This document shows positions 1-6,667 of a stretch of 11,360 bases of DNA, piece by piece. Each line of letters begins with the position of its first letter. Positions within the stretch are counted from its first letter, which is position 1. The stretch comes from Pseudomonadota bacterium (GTDB lineage Bacteria; Pseudomonadota; Alphaproteobacteria; Rhizobiales; Xanthobacteraceae), in assembly GCA_023392205.1 (NCBI GenBank), contig JAEVZN010000302.1, positions 1-11,360 on the forward strand. Reading direction: 5' to 3'. Made by a program: the position numbers and the translations under genes. Below the pieces are notes generated by a model, which searched no databases, was not told the DNA's origin, and saw only the letters and a list, made by a program, of their open reading frames with translations.

Positions 1-46
1 CTCCTGATCCACAGTCAGGCGCTCTAACCAACTGAGCTACAGCTGC
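1..46 (-). tRNA. tRNA-His (GTG), 5' part, truncated by the window edge
   Basis: Read on the minus strand from 46 down, the sequence folds as the first half of a tRNA. The 5' acceptor arm is GCAGCTG, then TA, then a D arm with GCTC/GAGC stem and an AGTTGGTTA loop. The anticodon stem CCTGA/TCAGG (19-15 and 7-3) closes the 7-base loop CTGTGGA. The anticodon GTG (12-10) reads histidine codons CAC/CAT. The variable loop, T arm and 3' acceptor strand lie outside the window. Whether the extra 5' G typical of most tRNA-His is present cannot be judged without the 3' end; many alphaproteobacterial tRNA-His genes are known to lack it. Confidence 0.93.
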
Positions 47-80
47 ATATCGGCCGCAGCGGGCCGTCATGACGGGGCGG

Positions 81-109
81 AAACTAGGGCCTCGGGCGCG
101 GTTTGGCAA
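81..109 (-). promoter_or_regulatory. candidate sigma-70 promoter of tRNA-His
   Basis: On the minus strand a -35-like TTGCCA (109-104, 5 of 6 to TTGACA) is followed after exactly 17 bases by TAGTTT (86-81), and then by a GC-rich discriminator. A start near 74 would leave about 28 bases before the tRNA. The strong phasin terminator at 182-210 lies upstream and ends phasin transcription, so the tRNA needs its own promoter. The -10 box is weak (TA...T). Confidence 0.45.
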
Positions 110-181
110 GCAAGCCGTTGCCGCCTCGCCCCTCGCGCGATCCCGTCGCAGCTCGGGGCGCGCAGGCCCGAAATCAGGCGC

Positions 182-210
182 AAAAAAAGCCCGGGCAAGC
201 TGCCCGGGCT
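182..210 (-). terminator. intrinsic terminator of the first phasin gene
   Basis: On the minus strand, a perfect 10-bp stem AGCCCGGGCA/TGCCCGGGCT (210-201 and 197-188) with a 3-base loop GCT is followed at once by a run of seven T (188-182, the first within the stem). It lies 26 bases after the phasin stop codon. This is a textbook Rho-independent terminator and separates the phasin from the tRNA-His gene. Confidence 0.93.
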
Positions 211-235
211 CATCCAACGGAACCGCCACGTGCGA

Positions 236-718
236 TCAGGAGGCCTTCTTGAAAGCGGAGGTCACGCCCGACTTCAGGGGCTCGACGCTCTCGGTCGTCA
301 CCTTCTGGGCAAGAGCCGTGAGGTCCTTGCCTTGCGCCGACATCGTCTCGAATTGCTTGCGGGCATGCGAGGTGGACAATTCGACCATTTCCGACAGCGA
401 CTTGGTGGTCATCATTTTGCTGTAGAAATCGAAGGTCGCGTTGACATTGGTGCGGGCCGCATCGATCAGGGCCAGACCGTAATCGGTCGCGCCCTTGGAC
501 GCAGTCGAATAGCTCGTCTCGATCATGTCGGTCGCCTCTTCGGTGGCGGCCTTCATCTTTTCCCAATTGTCCTTCGCCTGCGACACGCTCTTTTCCGCCA
601 TTTCGCGGAAAGCGGCCGGGACTTCCATCTTCGGCATGTCGAAGGAGGGCATTTCCAGCATGGGAGTTTCGAACACCGACTTTTTCGGTGTCACAGGTGC
701 CGTGGCGGCCTCAGACAT
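236..718 (-). CDS. phaP: phasin (polyhydroxyalkanoate granule-associated protein)
   Basis: A 160-residue protein of the alphaproteobacterial phasin family (phasin_2 type). Such proteins coat polyhydroxybutyrate granules, limit their coalescence and modulate polymer turnover. After an N-terminal segment rich in Met-Pro spacings (residues 16-34) comes a long amphipathic helical region from about residue 35 to the end. It opens with VPAAFREMAEKSVSQAKD, which matches VPADMRKLAEQSVDQARH in the neighbouring phasin, so the two are paralogues. There is no signal peptide or membrane segment, and the C terminus is Lys-rich. I chose ATG 718 because AGAGGA (732-727) sits 8 bases upstream. The longer in-frame start at 772 would translate the upstream control region and lacks a ribosome site. 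The gene has its own terminator and two PhaR-like boxes upstream, which suggests expression tied to polymer accumulation. Family assignment is firm; which phasin paralogue it is remains unknown. Confidence 0.9.
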   Translation of the reverse strand: MSEAATAPVTPKKSVFETPMLEMPSFDMPKMEVPAAFREMAEKSVSQAKDNWEKMKAATEEATDMIETSYSTASKGATDYGLALIDAARTNVNATFDFYSKMMTTKSLSEMVELSTSHARKQFETMSAQGKDLTALAQKVTTESVEPLKSGVTSAFKKAS

Positions 719-778
719 CGTGCTGATCCTCTTTTGGTTTGACGGCTTAAGAAAGAGGCAGATGCCTATCACAAAGGA

Positions 779-790
779 TGGTGCGACGCA
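779..790 (-). promoter_or_regulatory. PhaR operator-like box 1
   Basis: Minus-strand TGCGTCGCACCA fits the operator consensus TGCRNYGCASMA that I recall for Bradyrhizobium PhaR at all positions. PhaR represses phasin genes and leaves DNA when it binds nascent polymer granules. The box lies about 60 bases upstream of the phasin start at 718. A -35-like TTGCGT overlaps it (TTGCGT, 17 bases, TAGGCA), so binding could block RNA polymerase. The operator role is inferred. Confidence 0.6.
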
Positions 791-800
791 ACAAATCTAT

Positions 801-812
801 TGCGACGCACAA
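801..812 (+). promoter_or_regulatory. PhaR operator-like box 2
   Basis: Plus-strand TGCGACGCACAA also fits TGCRNYGCASMA at every position. The near-palindromic core TGCGACGCA occurs at 782-790 and 801-809, spaced 19 bases start to start, with the flanking consensus bases pointing in opposite directions in the two boxes. Two boxes this close suggest cooperative or paired binding upstream of the phasin gene. Functional assignment is inferred. Confidence 0.6.
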
Positions 813-821
813 TCTGCATGG

Positions 822-854
822 AATTGCCGTGGCTTAGCAGCTCTGCCGGCAATT
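822..854. repeat. perfect 8-bp inverted repeat between the two phasin genes
   Basis: AATTGCCG (822-829) and CGGCAATT (847-854) are exact reverse complements separated by 17 bases. The repeat starts 23 bases after the stop codon of the upstream phasin (878, minus strand) and lies just ahead of the PhaR-like boxes of the other. It could be an mRNA 3' stem-loop for the 878-1255 gene or a protein-binding site. No T run follows on the minus strand, so I do not call it an intrinsic terminator. Confidence 0.4.
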
Positions 855-877
855 TGGCGACGCCGCCGGCCGCCGGA

Positions 878-1255
878 TCAGCTCTTCGGCGCGGTCGTAT
901 CCTTGGCGGTCTTGGTGGCCACCTCGGCCAGCGCCTTTGCCTGTTCGTTCAGGGCGGCAAGCTGCAATTTCACATATTCCGTCTGCAGCCGCACGACCTC
1001 TTCGACATCCTTCGCGCGCACCAGGTTCTGTGCGAAGTCGAACGAGTTGGTCATGTTGCGTTCGGCAAAGCCCATGGCGCGCGAGCTCATGTCGAGCACG
1101 CCGCTGCGGGCGGCATTCGCGCGCCCTTCCATTTCGCTGACGGTCTTGTGCGCAGCAGCAATGAAACTGTCGAAGGCGTGTCGGGCCTGATCGACGCTCT
1201 GCTCGGCGAGTTTACGCATATCGGCGGGGACTTCGAACGGCTTCATGGGGTCCAT
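878..1255 (-). CDS. second phasin-family protein
   Basis: A 125-residue, all-helical, soluble protein of the same phasin family as the gene at 236-718. It shares the opening VPAxxRxLAExSVxQA block (residues 10-25) and the amphipathic, Ala/Gln/Lys-rich helices after it (segments around FDFAQNLVRAKDVEEVV and LQLAALNEQAKALAEVA). It lacks the Met-Pro-rich N-terminal extension of its neighbour and starts almost directly with the conserved helix. Start ATG 1255 has GAGG (1264-1261) 5 bases upstream; ATG 1246 would be too far from that site. The gene is divergent from the histidine kinase and 159 bases upstream of the other phasin, transcribed the same way, so some readthrough is possible. Its role is inferred to be granule binding or helping to set granule number. 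No PhaR consensus match lies in its own upstream region. Confidence 0.85.
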   Translation of the reverse strand: MDPMKPFEVPADMRKLAEQSVDQARHAFDSFIAAAHKTVSEMEGRANAARSGVLDMSSRAMGFAERNMTNSFDFAQNLVRAKDVEEVVRLQTEYVKLQLAALNEQAKALAEVATKTAKDTTAPKS

Positions 1256-1463
1256 GGCTACCTCGATGCTGGATGGCGGGACGTGCGGCGAAGCCTATCA
1301 CGAATATGACGTCAACGCCGAGACAGCCTGCGGGATGCAGTCCGCCGGTTAGGGTTATCCCGGACCTCTTGCCGCCGCTCAATGGACGGGGTGGAAGCCT
1401 GCGACTAAGAATCGGTTAAGGGTTTCTTCCTCCGCGCCACGGGCGCATTCCGGCTTGAGATGA

Positions 1464-4400
1464 ATGGCTGCGCCAGACAATATCGCGGACCTGCTGCGTG
1501 ACCCCGTTGTGGCCGCGCATGCGATGGCGGAGCAGCCGGTGTGGCTGTTCAGCACTGATGGAAATGCGCTGGTATTCGCCAACCCTGCCGCCTGCGCGAT
1601 GCTGGGCCTCGGCTCACCGGCAGCCGCAGCCGGAGCGCCGGTCACACTGCAGGCGCTTTGCGCGCAATTGAAGCGGATCGGACAACGGCTCACGCCGGGC
1701 GGACGGCCGCAGCTCGGGCGGTTGCGGGGGCTCGGCATGCCGATGGGTGGCGCCCTCACCTGCACCTGTGCGAAGCGCGTCGTGAACGGCCGGCTGGCCC
1801 TGCTGGTGCAATCGATCGAGACCGTGACTGCGGTCGAAATGCTGCCAATGCGCGCAGGCGCGCTGCTGAAGGATGTGAACGCGCCGCTGGTCGCTTTCGA
1901 CGCCGATGGCCGCCTGCTGGCGCGCGCACCGGGTGCCGACGGGATGATCCCGGACGGAGTAGTTCCGGACATGCGCGAAGTGTCGGCCGAGACATGGATT
2001 GCCGGAACCGGCAGCGACCAGATTACGCTTGCTATGCTGCACCCCGCCATCCCGGCGCTGACGCAACCGGAGGCAGAGCCCGTTCCGGCGGCGGCAAGCC
2101 GGGACGACGGCCAGGAGGCCACACACGCCGCCACACCGCCTGTGCCGCAACGGCCATATCCGCTGCGTTTCGTCTTCGAGACCGATGCCGACAACCGCCT
2201 GACAATGCTGAGCGAGGATTTTCTGGCGCAAACCGGCCCGCGCACGCGCAAACTGATCGGACGGTTCTGGGGAGAGATCTCCGCCAAGCTCGCATTCGAT
2301 CCGCAAGGCTTTTCGTCGCGTGCGCTGAGGTCCCGCGACACCTGGAGCGGTATCGTCGTGGAATGGCCGCTTGTCTCCGGCGAACGTGTCCCGGTGGAAT
2401 TGTCGGGCATTCCGGCTTTCGACAAGGCGGGACATTTCCGCGGCTATCGCGGCCTCGGCGTGGCCCGCACGCTGACAGCGGCGACCGCAAGCCTGCCGCT
2501 GCCGAAAGCGGAAACGGCGGAGGCGGCAACAACCGAGCCTGCATCGGACCCGGCAATACCGGATGAGACGGCTGCACCGGCGACACCTGCGATGACAGGT
2601 AGCGCGCCGGAGGTGGAAACCGGGACTGCTGAAGACGTTATGTCCTGCGCGGTGCCGGACATGCCGGCAGATCCTTCGGCAGCGGACGAACCGGACCCCA
2701 GCCCGAGCGTCGCAGACGCGGCCCCCCCGGAAGAACCGGAGGCTCGCCACGAGATCGCACCAGCCGCGACAGCACCCGATGCGTCGGCACCCGATCCGTC
2801 GGCACAGGACAGGACGGCACAAGACGTGTCAGCAGAGGACGCGACGGAGGCGCCCGCATCCGGTCAAGCGGCGCCGACCGAGAATATCGTGCAGTTCCCC
2901 GCCTCGGACATGGACACGAAATTTCTGACCGCGACGGAAAGCATCGCGTTTCACGAACTGGGCTCGCGCCTCGCCGCCCGCCTGAGGGGCGCCGACGAAC
3001 TGGCGCGCGGCATTGTTACCCCTGCAAGCGACGACGAGCGCGCACTGGACGCCCTCATCGCCACGCACAATGTCGCGGCTCTGGTCAGGAATCCGTCGGC
3101 GCCGCGACTGGTGCCGGACGATCCCGATCTGGCGCTGGATCGTCCGATCCTCGATCGTCTGCCGTTCGGGATCATGATCTACAAGCACGGCAATCTTCTC
3201 TACGCCAACGACGCGTTCCTGCGCGTCTTCGGGCATCGCTCGCTCGATGAATTCGCCGAAAGCGGTGGCCTCGACGCGCTCATGGTCGACGATGCCGAAC
3301 CGGCGCCATCGTCTGCCGCCGGCAGGCCGCTGCATATCGCGCGTCCCGGCGGCGGCGACCCGATCCCCGCACAGATCTTCGATGCGCCGATCGACGGCGA
3401 TCTCGCCAACATGCTGGTCCTGGCCGAAGGCCTGATGCCGGCTTCGCCATCTTTCGACGACCGCGCCGACGCGCTCACGGCCGTGCTCGATATCGCCACC
3501 GATGGTGTTGTCATTGTCGATGCCGAAGGTCTGATCCTTGAGGTCAATGCCGGCGCCGAGCGGCTGTTCGGCTATACGGCAGGCGATCTGGCGGGCCGCG
3601 CCTTCACCTCGCTGTTCGCGGCCGACAGCGAGGCCATCGCCGCGTCATGTCTTGCGCGTGCGCTGCGCGAGCCGGACGGACGGGCCGAGGCCGGGCGTGA
3701 AATCACCGGCCGCAGGCGGCAGGGCAATCTGACGCCGCTGTTGATGTCGATCGGGCGCATCGATCCTGCGGGCGAGCGCTACTGCGCGACCTTCCGAGAT
3801 ATTGCGCAAATCAAGTATATCGAGCGCGAATTGATCGCGGCGCGCCGGCAGGCGGACAGGGATTCCGCCGCACAGGCCGGGCTCCTCGCCAGGATCAGCC
3901 ATGAAATACGCACGCCGCTGAATGCCATTATCGGCTTCTCCGATGTCATGATCGAGGAGCGCTTCGGCCCGGTCGGCAATGAACGCTATCGCGTCTATCT
4001 GCGCGATATCCATGCCTCGGGCAGCCATCTCCTGTCGCTGTTCAACGGACTGCTCGATCTGACGAAGATCGAAGCCGGGCGCATGGAGCTCAATCCTGCA
4101 CCGATGAACCTGAACGATCTTGTGCAGGAGATTGTCACGGGGATGCAGGAGGACGCCAACGCCGCGCCCATCATCATGCGTAGCGCGCTGTCGCATGACA
4201 TCGCCGACATTGTTGCGGACGCCCGCTGTGTGCGGGACATGATCGTCAACCTGCTGTCGAACGCGATCAGGTTCACGAGGCCCGGAGGTCAGGTGATCGT
4301 CTCGACGGCCGCTGGTGAGCGCAGCGAGATCGTCCTTCGCATCCGCGATACCGGCATCGGCATGAGCGCGCAGGATATCGAAGCGGCCCTGCACCCGTTC

Positions 4401-4601
4401 CGCCAGAAAGCGACCGCTCTGCGCGACGGCACCGGCGGCACGGGCCTCGGCTTGCCACTCACCAAGGCGCTGGCGGAAGCCAACCGGGCCCGGTTCACGA
4501 TCAAGAGCACGCCCGGATCCGGCACGCTTGCGGAAATCGCCTTCGCGTCTGCGCCCATCCGCGCGGAGAGCCGTGTTCCGGTGCCGGCAGCCTCCGGCTG
4601 A
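1464..4601 (+). CDS. PAS-domain sensor histidine kinase, PdhS/PleC/DivJ type
   Basis: A 1045-residue cytoplasmic hybrid-free histidine kinase with no membrane segment. Segments in order: PAS-like about 18-50 (QPVWLFSTDG...FANPAACAMLG); a second PAS-like stretch about 230-340; an Ala/Pro/Asp/Glu-rich disordered linker about 345-480 with tandem pentapeptides; a PAS-like stretch about 555-650 (FGIMIYKHGNLLYANDAFLRVFG); a clear PAS domain about 665-795 (GVVIVDAEGLILEVNAGAERLFGY); HisKA with phospho-acceptor His813 in SHEIRTPLN; and an HATPase with N-box N929/N933, G1 DTGIG from D962 and G2 GTGLGL from G992. All catalytic residues are present. The sequence after the His box (IIGFSDVMIEERFGPVGNERYR) is typical of the alphaproteobacterial PdhS/PleC/DivJ kinases, which act on DivK/PleD and set cell polarity and cell-cycle progression. 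The soluble build and length resemble Brucella PdhS, but orthology is not proven. ATG 1464 has only a weak GAG 4 bases upstream. It is followed 67 bases later by the DUF1194 gene. Confidence 0.88.
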   Translation: MAAPDNIADLLRDPVVAAHAMAEQPVWLFSTDGNALVFANPAACAMLGLGSPAAAAGAPVTLQALCAQLKRIGQRLTPGGRPQLGRLRGLGMPMGGALTCTCAKRVVNGRLALLVQSIETVTAVEMLPMRAGALLKDVNAPLVAFDADGRLLARAPGADGMIPDGVVPDMREVSAETWIAGTGSDQITLAMLHPAIPALTQPEAEPVPAAASRDDGQEATHAATPPVPQRPYPLRFVFETDADNRLTMLSEDFLAQTGPRTRKLIGRFWGEISAKLAFDPQGFSSRALRSRDTWSGIVVEWPLVSGERVPVELSGIPAFDKAGHFRGYRGLGVARTLTAATASLPLPKAETAEAATTEPASDPAIPDETAAPATPAMTGSAPEVETGTAEDVMSCAVPDMPADPSAADEPDPSPSVADAAPPEEPEARHEIAPAATAPDASAPDPSAQDRTAQDVSAEDATEAPASGQAAPTENIVQFPASDMDTKFLTATESIAFHELGSRLAARLRGADELARGIVTPASDDERALDALIATHNVAALVRNPSAPRLVPDDPDLALDRPILDRLPFGIMIYKHGNLLYANDAFLRVFGHRSLDEFAESGGLDALMVDDAEPAPSSAAGRPLHIARPGGGDPIPAQIFDAPIDGDLANMLVLAEGLMPASPSFDDRADALTAVLDIATDGVVIVDAEGLILEVNAGAERLFGYTAGDLAGRAFTSLFAADSEAIAASCLARALREPDGRAEAGREITGRRRQGNLTPLLMSIGRIDPAGERYCATFRDIAQIKYIERELIAARRQADRDSAAQAGLLARISHEIRTPLNAIIGFSDVMIEERFGPVGNERYRVYLRDIHASGSHLLSLFNGLLDLTKIEAGRMELNPAPMNLNDLVQEIVTGMQEDANAAPIIMRSALSHDIADIVADARCVRDMIVNLLSNAIRFTRPGGQVIVSTAAGERSEIVLRIRDTGIGMSAQDIEAALHPFRQKATALRDGTGGTGLGLPLTKALAEANRARFTIKSTPGSGTLAEIAFASAPIRAESRVPVPAASG
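2772..2846 (+). repeat. five tandem 15-bp units (pentapeptide repeats) in the kinase linker
   Basis: Inside the histidine kinase gene, residues 437-461 read APDAS-APDPS-AQDRT-AQDVS-AEDAT, five copies of A-[PQE]-D-x-[ST]. The DNA units are each 15 bases and imperfect, beginning GCACCCGAT in the first two copies. They sit in the disordered linker between PAS-like segments. Such repeats can change copy number by slippage without breaking the frame. Confidence 0.8.
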
Positions 4602-4668
4602 CTTCTGCCACAGAGCTGGCTAGGACTGTACTTGCGGCCGCTCCGGGGCGAGTCCGCAGGATTGGCGG

Positions 4669-5415
4669 ATGGCATTTTTCAGAATTTTCCTCGCCGCTCT
4701 CACGCTGACCTTGACGAATGCCACCCTGCGTGCGGCGGAGGCGGTGGACCTTCTGCTTGTGCTCGCGGCGGACGTGTCCCGCAGTGTCGACAGCACCAAG
4801 TTTCAGTTGCAGCGCGAGGGCTACGCCGCGGCCCTGAACGATCCGCGCGTCATGAACGCGATCATGTCGGGGCCGAACCAGCGCATCGCCATCTGCTATG
4901 TCGAATGGTCGGGGGCCAACGCGCAGAAACTCATGATCGGCTGGACAGAGATCGACGGCCCGGATGCCGCGCGGCGCTTTTCCGATGCGCTGATCGAGGC
5001 GCCGCGCGCCTTTGCGGATCGCACGTCGATTTCCGGCGCCATTGATTTCTCGATGGAGCTGTTCAAGATCGCGCCCTTCAAGGCGCAGCGCCAGACGATC
5101 GATATCTCCGGCGACGGCACGCATAATTCCGGACGCGGCCTTCTGGCTGCGCGCGAGGATGCACTGGCGCAGGGCGTGACCATCAACGGGCTGGTCATTC
5201 TGAGCGACCAGCCGCTGCCATGGAATCCCGAACACACCAATCCGCCCGGCGGGCTTGCGAAATATTTCGAGGATAATGTCATTGGCGGCCCCGGCGCCTT
5301 CGTCATGGAGGCGGAGAATTTCCAGTCCTTCGGCCAGGCGCTGATCGGCAAGCTGGTGGCCGAAATCGCCGACGCCCGCCCGGCCCGATTGACGCGGTTG
5401 CGGACGCAACGATAG
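4669..5415 (+). CDS. secreted DUF1194 (von Willebrand factor A-like) protein
   Basis: A 248-residue protein with an N-terminal signal-like segment (hydrophobic about 3-20, Ala-rich cleavage region about 22-25), so probably periplasmic. The body matches the DUF1194 family, a von Willebrand A-like domain found in many alphaproteobacteria with no established function. The metal-ion-dependent adhesion site is visible: D35-x-S37-x-S39, T119 in ADRTSISGA, and D149 in the strand IDISGDGTHNSG. It therefore probably binds Mg2+ or Mn2+ and a protein partner. Start ATG 4669 has AGGA (4658-4661) 7 bases upstream. It follows the kinase gene by 67 bases with no terminator seen, so the two may be co-transcribed; a shared function is not shown. 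Confidence 0.87.
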   Translation: MAFFRIFLAALTLTLTNATLRAAEAVDLLLVLAADVSRSVDSTKFQLQREGYAAALNDPRVMNAIMSGPNQRIAICYVEWSGANAQKLMIGWTEIDGPDAARRFSDALIEAPRAFADRTSISGAIDFSMELFKIAPFKAQRQTIDISGDGTHNSGRGLLAAREDALAQGVTINGLVILSDQPLPWNPEHTNPPGGLAKYFEDNVIGGPGAFVMEAENFQSFGQALIGKLVAEIADARPARLTRLRTQR

Positions 5416-5416
5416 G

Positions 5417-5441
5417 CGCCGCAAGCAGCGGCTCTGCGGCG
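5417..5441 (+). terminator. possible 3' stem-loop after the DUF1194 gene
   Basis: CGCCGCA (5417-5423) pairs perfectly with TGCGGCG (5435-5441) across an 11-base loop, two bases after the stop codon. No T run follows, so it may be only an mRNA-stabilising hairpin or a Rho-dependent 3' end. Confidence 0.3.
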
Positions 5442-5484
5442 TCCGCGCAATCTCCTCGCGCGTTCAAAGGGAAAGCATCCTGTT

Positions 5485-5524
5485 TGGATCGATTCCAGTT
5501 CATGCACAGTCTGGAATCATTCCA
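5485..5524. promoter_or_regulatory. paired palindromes upstream of the iron-binding protein gene (Irr-box-like)
   Basis: TGGAATCATTCCA (5512-5524) is a perfect 13-bp palindrome with the 5-3-5 layout TGGAA-N3-TTCCA. A related copy TGGATCGATTCCA lies at 5485-5497, identical at 10 of 13 positions and 27 bases away. GATTCCAG (5491-5498) and CTGGAATC (5511-5518) also form an exact 8-bp inverted repeat. The layout resembles the Irr iron-control element TAGAA-N3-TTCTA of alphaproteobacteria, with a symmetric A-to-G and T-to-C change in each arm. Iron-dependent control is therefore an inference. Confidence 0.45.
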
Positions 5525-5530
5525 AGTTAT

Positions 5531-5582
5531 TGAATTTCCAGAAGAATTCACCTTGACGCCGCGTCCGGCTGGCCCCTAGCTG
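5531..5582 (+). promoter_or_regulatory. candidate promoter with adjacent inverted repeat before the iron-binding protein gene
   Basis: TGAATT (5531-5536) and AATTCA (5545-5550) form an inverted repeat that ends two bases before TTGACG (5553-5558, 5 of 6 to the -35 consensus). TAGCTG (5577-5582), 18 bases on, is the best but weak -10. A start near 5590 would give a leader of about 23 bases and leave GGGAG (5602-5606) as the ribosome site for ATG 5613. Confidence 0.4.
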
Positions 5583-5612
5583 TACCGGAATTTCAAACTC
5601 CGGGAGATCGCC

Positions 5613-6638
5613 ATGTCATCCATCACTATCCGAAAGCTCGCGCTTGCCTGCGCCGCAGCGAGCCTTGTCGCACTGCCTGTCGCGGCATCCGCACAGGGCG
5701 ATGTCAATGTGTACAGTTATCGCGAGGGCAAGCTGATCCAGCCGCTGCTGGATGCCTTCACCAAGGACACCGGCATCAAGGTGAATGTCGTGTCCGCCTC
5801 GTCCGGCCTCGAACAGCGCATCAAGACCGAAGGCGCCAACAGCCCCGCCGACGTCCTGCTGACCGTCGATATCGGCCGTCTCGAGGATGCGGTGCAGGCC
5901 GGGATCACCCAGCCGATCAAGTCGGACGTGCTGGAAAAGGTCGTGCTGCCGCAATATCGCGATCCGGAAGGCCATTGGTACGGCATTTCGATGCGTGCGC
6001 GCGTTGTCTACGCGTCGAAGGATCGCGTGAAGCAGGATTCCATCACGTATGAAGAGCTGGCCGATCCGAAATGGAAGGGCAAGATCTGCATTCGCTCCGG
6101 CCAGCACATCTATAACAACGCGCTGATCGCGGCGATGATCGCCAAGCATGGCGAGGCCAAGGCCGAGGAATGGCTGCGCGGCGTGAAGGCCAATCTGGCG
6201 CAGAAGCCGTCCGGCGGCGATCGCGAACAGGCACGCGATGTCGCAGCCGGCAAATGCGATATCGGCATCGGCAACACCTATTATTACCCGCTGATGCTGC
6301 GCAATCCTGCGCAGAAGCCATGGGCCGATGCGGTGCGCGTGATCCTGCCGACCTTCGAGGGCGGCGGCACGCATGTGAACGTCTCGGGTGTGGTGCTGGC
6401 GAAGAATGCGCCCAACAAGGCCAATGCGATCAAGCTGATCGAATGGCTGGCTGGCGATGCCGCGCAGGCAATGTATGCCGACATCAATTCGGAATATCCG
6501 GTGAAGGACGGCATCAAGATCAACGAGATCGTTGCCTCCTTCGGTCCGCTCAAGGCCGATCCGCTGCCGCTGTCGAAGATTGCCGAAAACAAGAAGGCGG
6601 CCGCCAATCTGGTCGACAAGGTCGGCTTCGACAATTGA
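5613..6638 (+). CDS. ABC transporter periplasmic ferric-iron-binding protein (FbpA/AfuA/FutA family)
   Basis: A 341-residue extracellular solute-binding protein. The signal peptide spans about 1-27 (positive MSSITIRK, hydrophobic core, cleavage at ASA/QG), and the mature protein begins near the typical VNVYSYRE strand. It captures Fe3+ in the periplasm and hands it to the permease encoded next. Landmarks: Y34 and Y36 at the first strand, W122-Y123-G, the block ICIRSGQHIYNNALIAAMI, and Y223-Y224-Y225 in GNTYYYPLM, where this family places its iron-binding tyrosine pair. C159 and C215 could form a disulfide. Length is normal for the family. Start ATG 5613 has GGGAG 6 bases upstream. The upstream palindromes suggest iron-responsive control. 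The iron specificity is inferred from family motifs; other metals or anions are less likely. Confidence 0.9.
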   Translation: MSSITIRKLALACAAASLVALPVAASAQGDVNVYSYREGKLIQPLLDAFTKDTGIKVNVVSASSGLEQRIKTEGANSPADVLLTVDIGRLEDAVQAGITQPIKSDVLEKVVLPQYRDPEGHWYGISMRARVVYASKDRVKQDSITYEELADPKWKGKICIRSGQHIYNNALIAAMIAKHGEAKAEEWLRGVKANLAQKPSGGDREQARDVAAGKCDIGIGNTYYYPLMLRNPAQKPWADAVRVILPTFEGGGTHVNVSGVVLAKNAPNKANAIKLIEWLAGDAAQAMYADINSEYPVKDGIKINEIVASFGPLKADPLPLSKIAENKKAAANLVDKVGFDN

Positions 6639-6667
6639 TCGGAGCGGCACTCACCCTCTGCGAGAAC

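Noticed and set aside
719..772. Extended start of the 236-718 phasin at 772
   Set aside because: The added residues come from the promoter region and include the AGAGGA ribosome site that serves ATG 718.
1307..1314. Perfect 8-bp palindrome TGACGTCA upstream of the second phasin
   Set aside because: An 8-bp palindrome is expected by chance at this scale; part of it, TTGACG on the minus strand, has no -10 at proper spacing.
1328..1340. CTGC-N5-GCAG as a PhaR site of the Rhodobacter/Paracoccus type for the second phasin
   Set aside because: The spacer of 5 is longer than the N3-4 I recall for that site, and it lies about 75 bases upstream of the start; too weak to call.
1416..1419. Possible CtrA site at GGTTAAGG upstream of the kinase
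   Set aside because: Only one TTAA half is present; no second half at the 7-base spacing.
1379..2822. Long minus-strand ORFs (348 and 402 codons) opposite the histidine kinase gene
   Set aside because: The plus-strand frame has continuous PAS and kinase motifs. The antisense frames are Arg/Cys/Ser-rich with no recognisable domains, as expected in GC-rich DNA.
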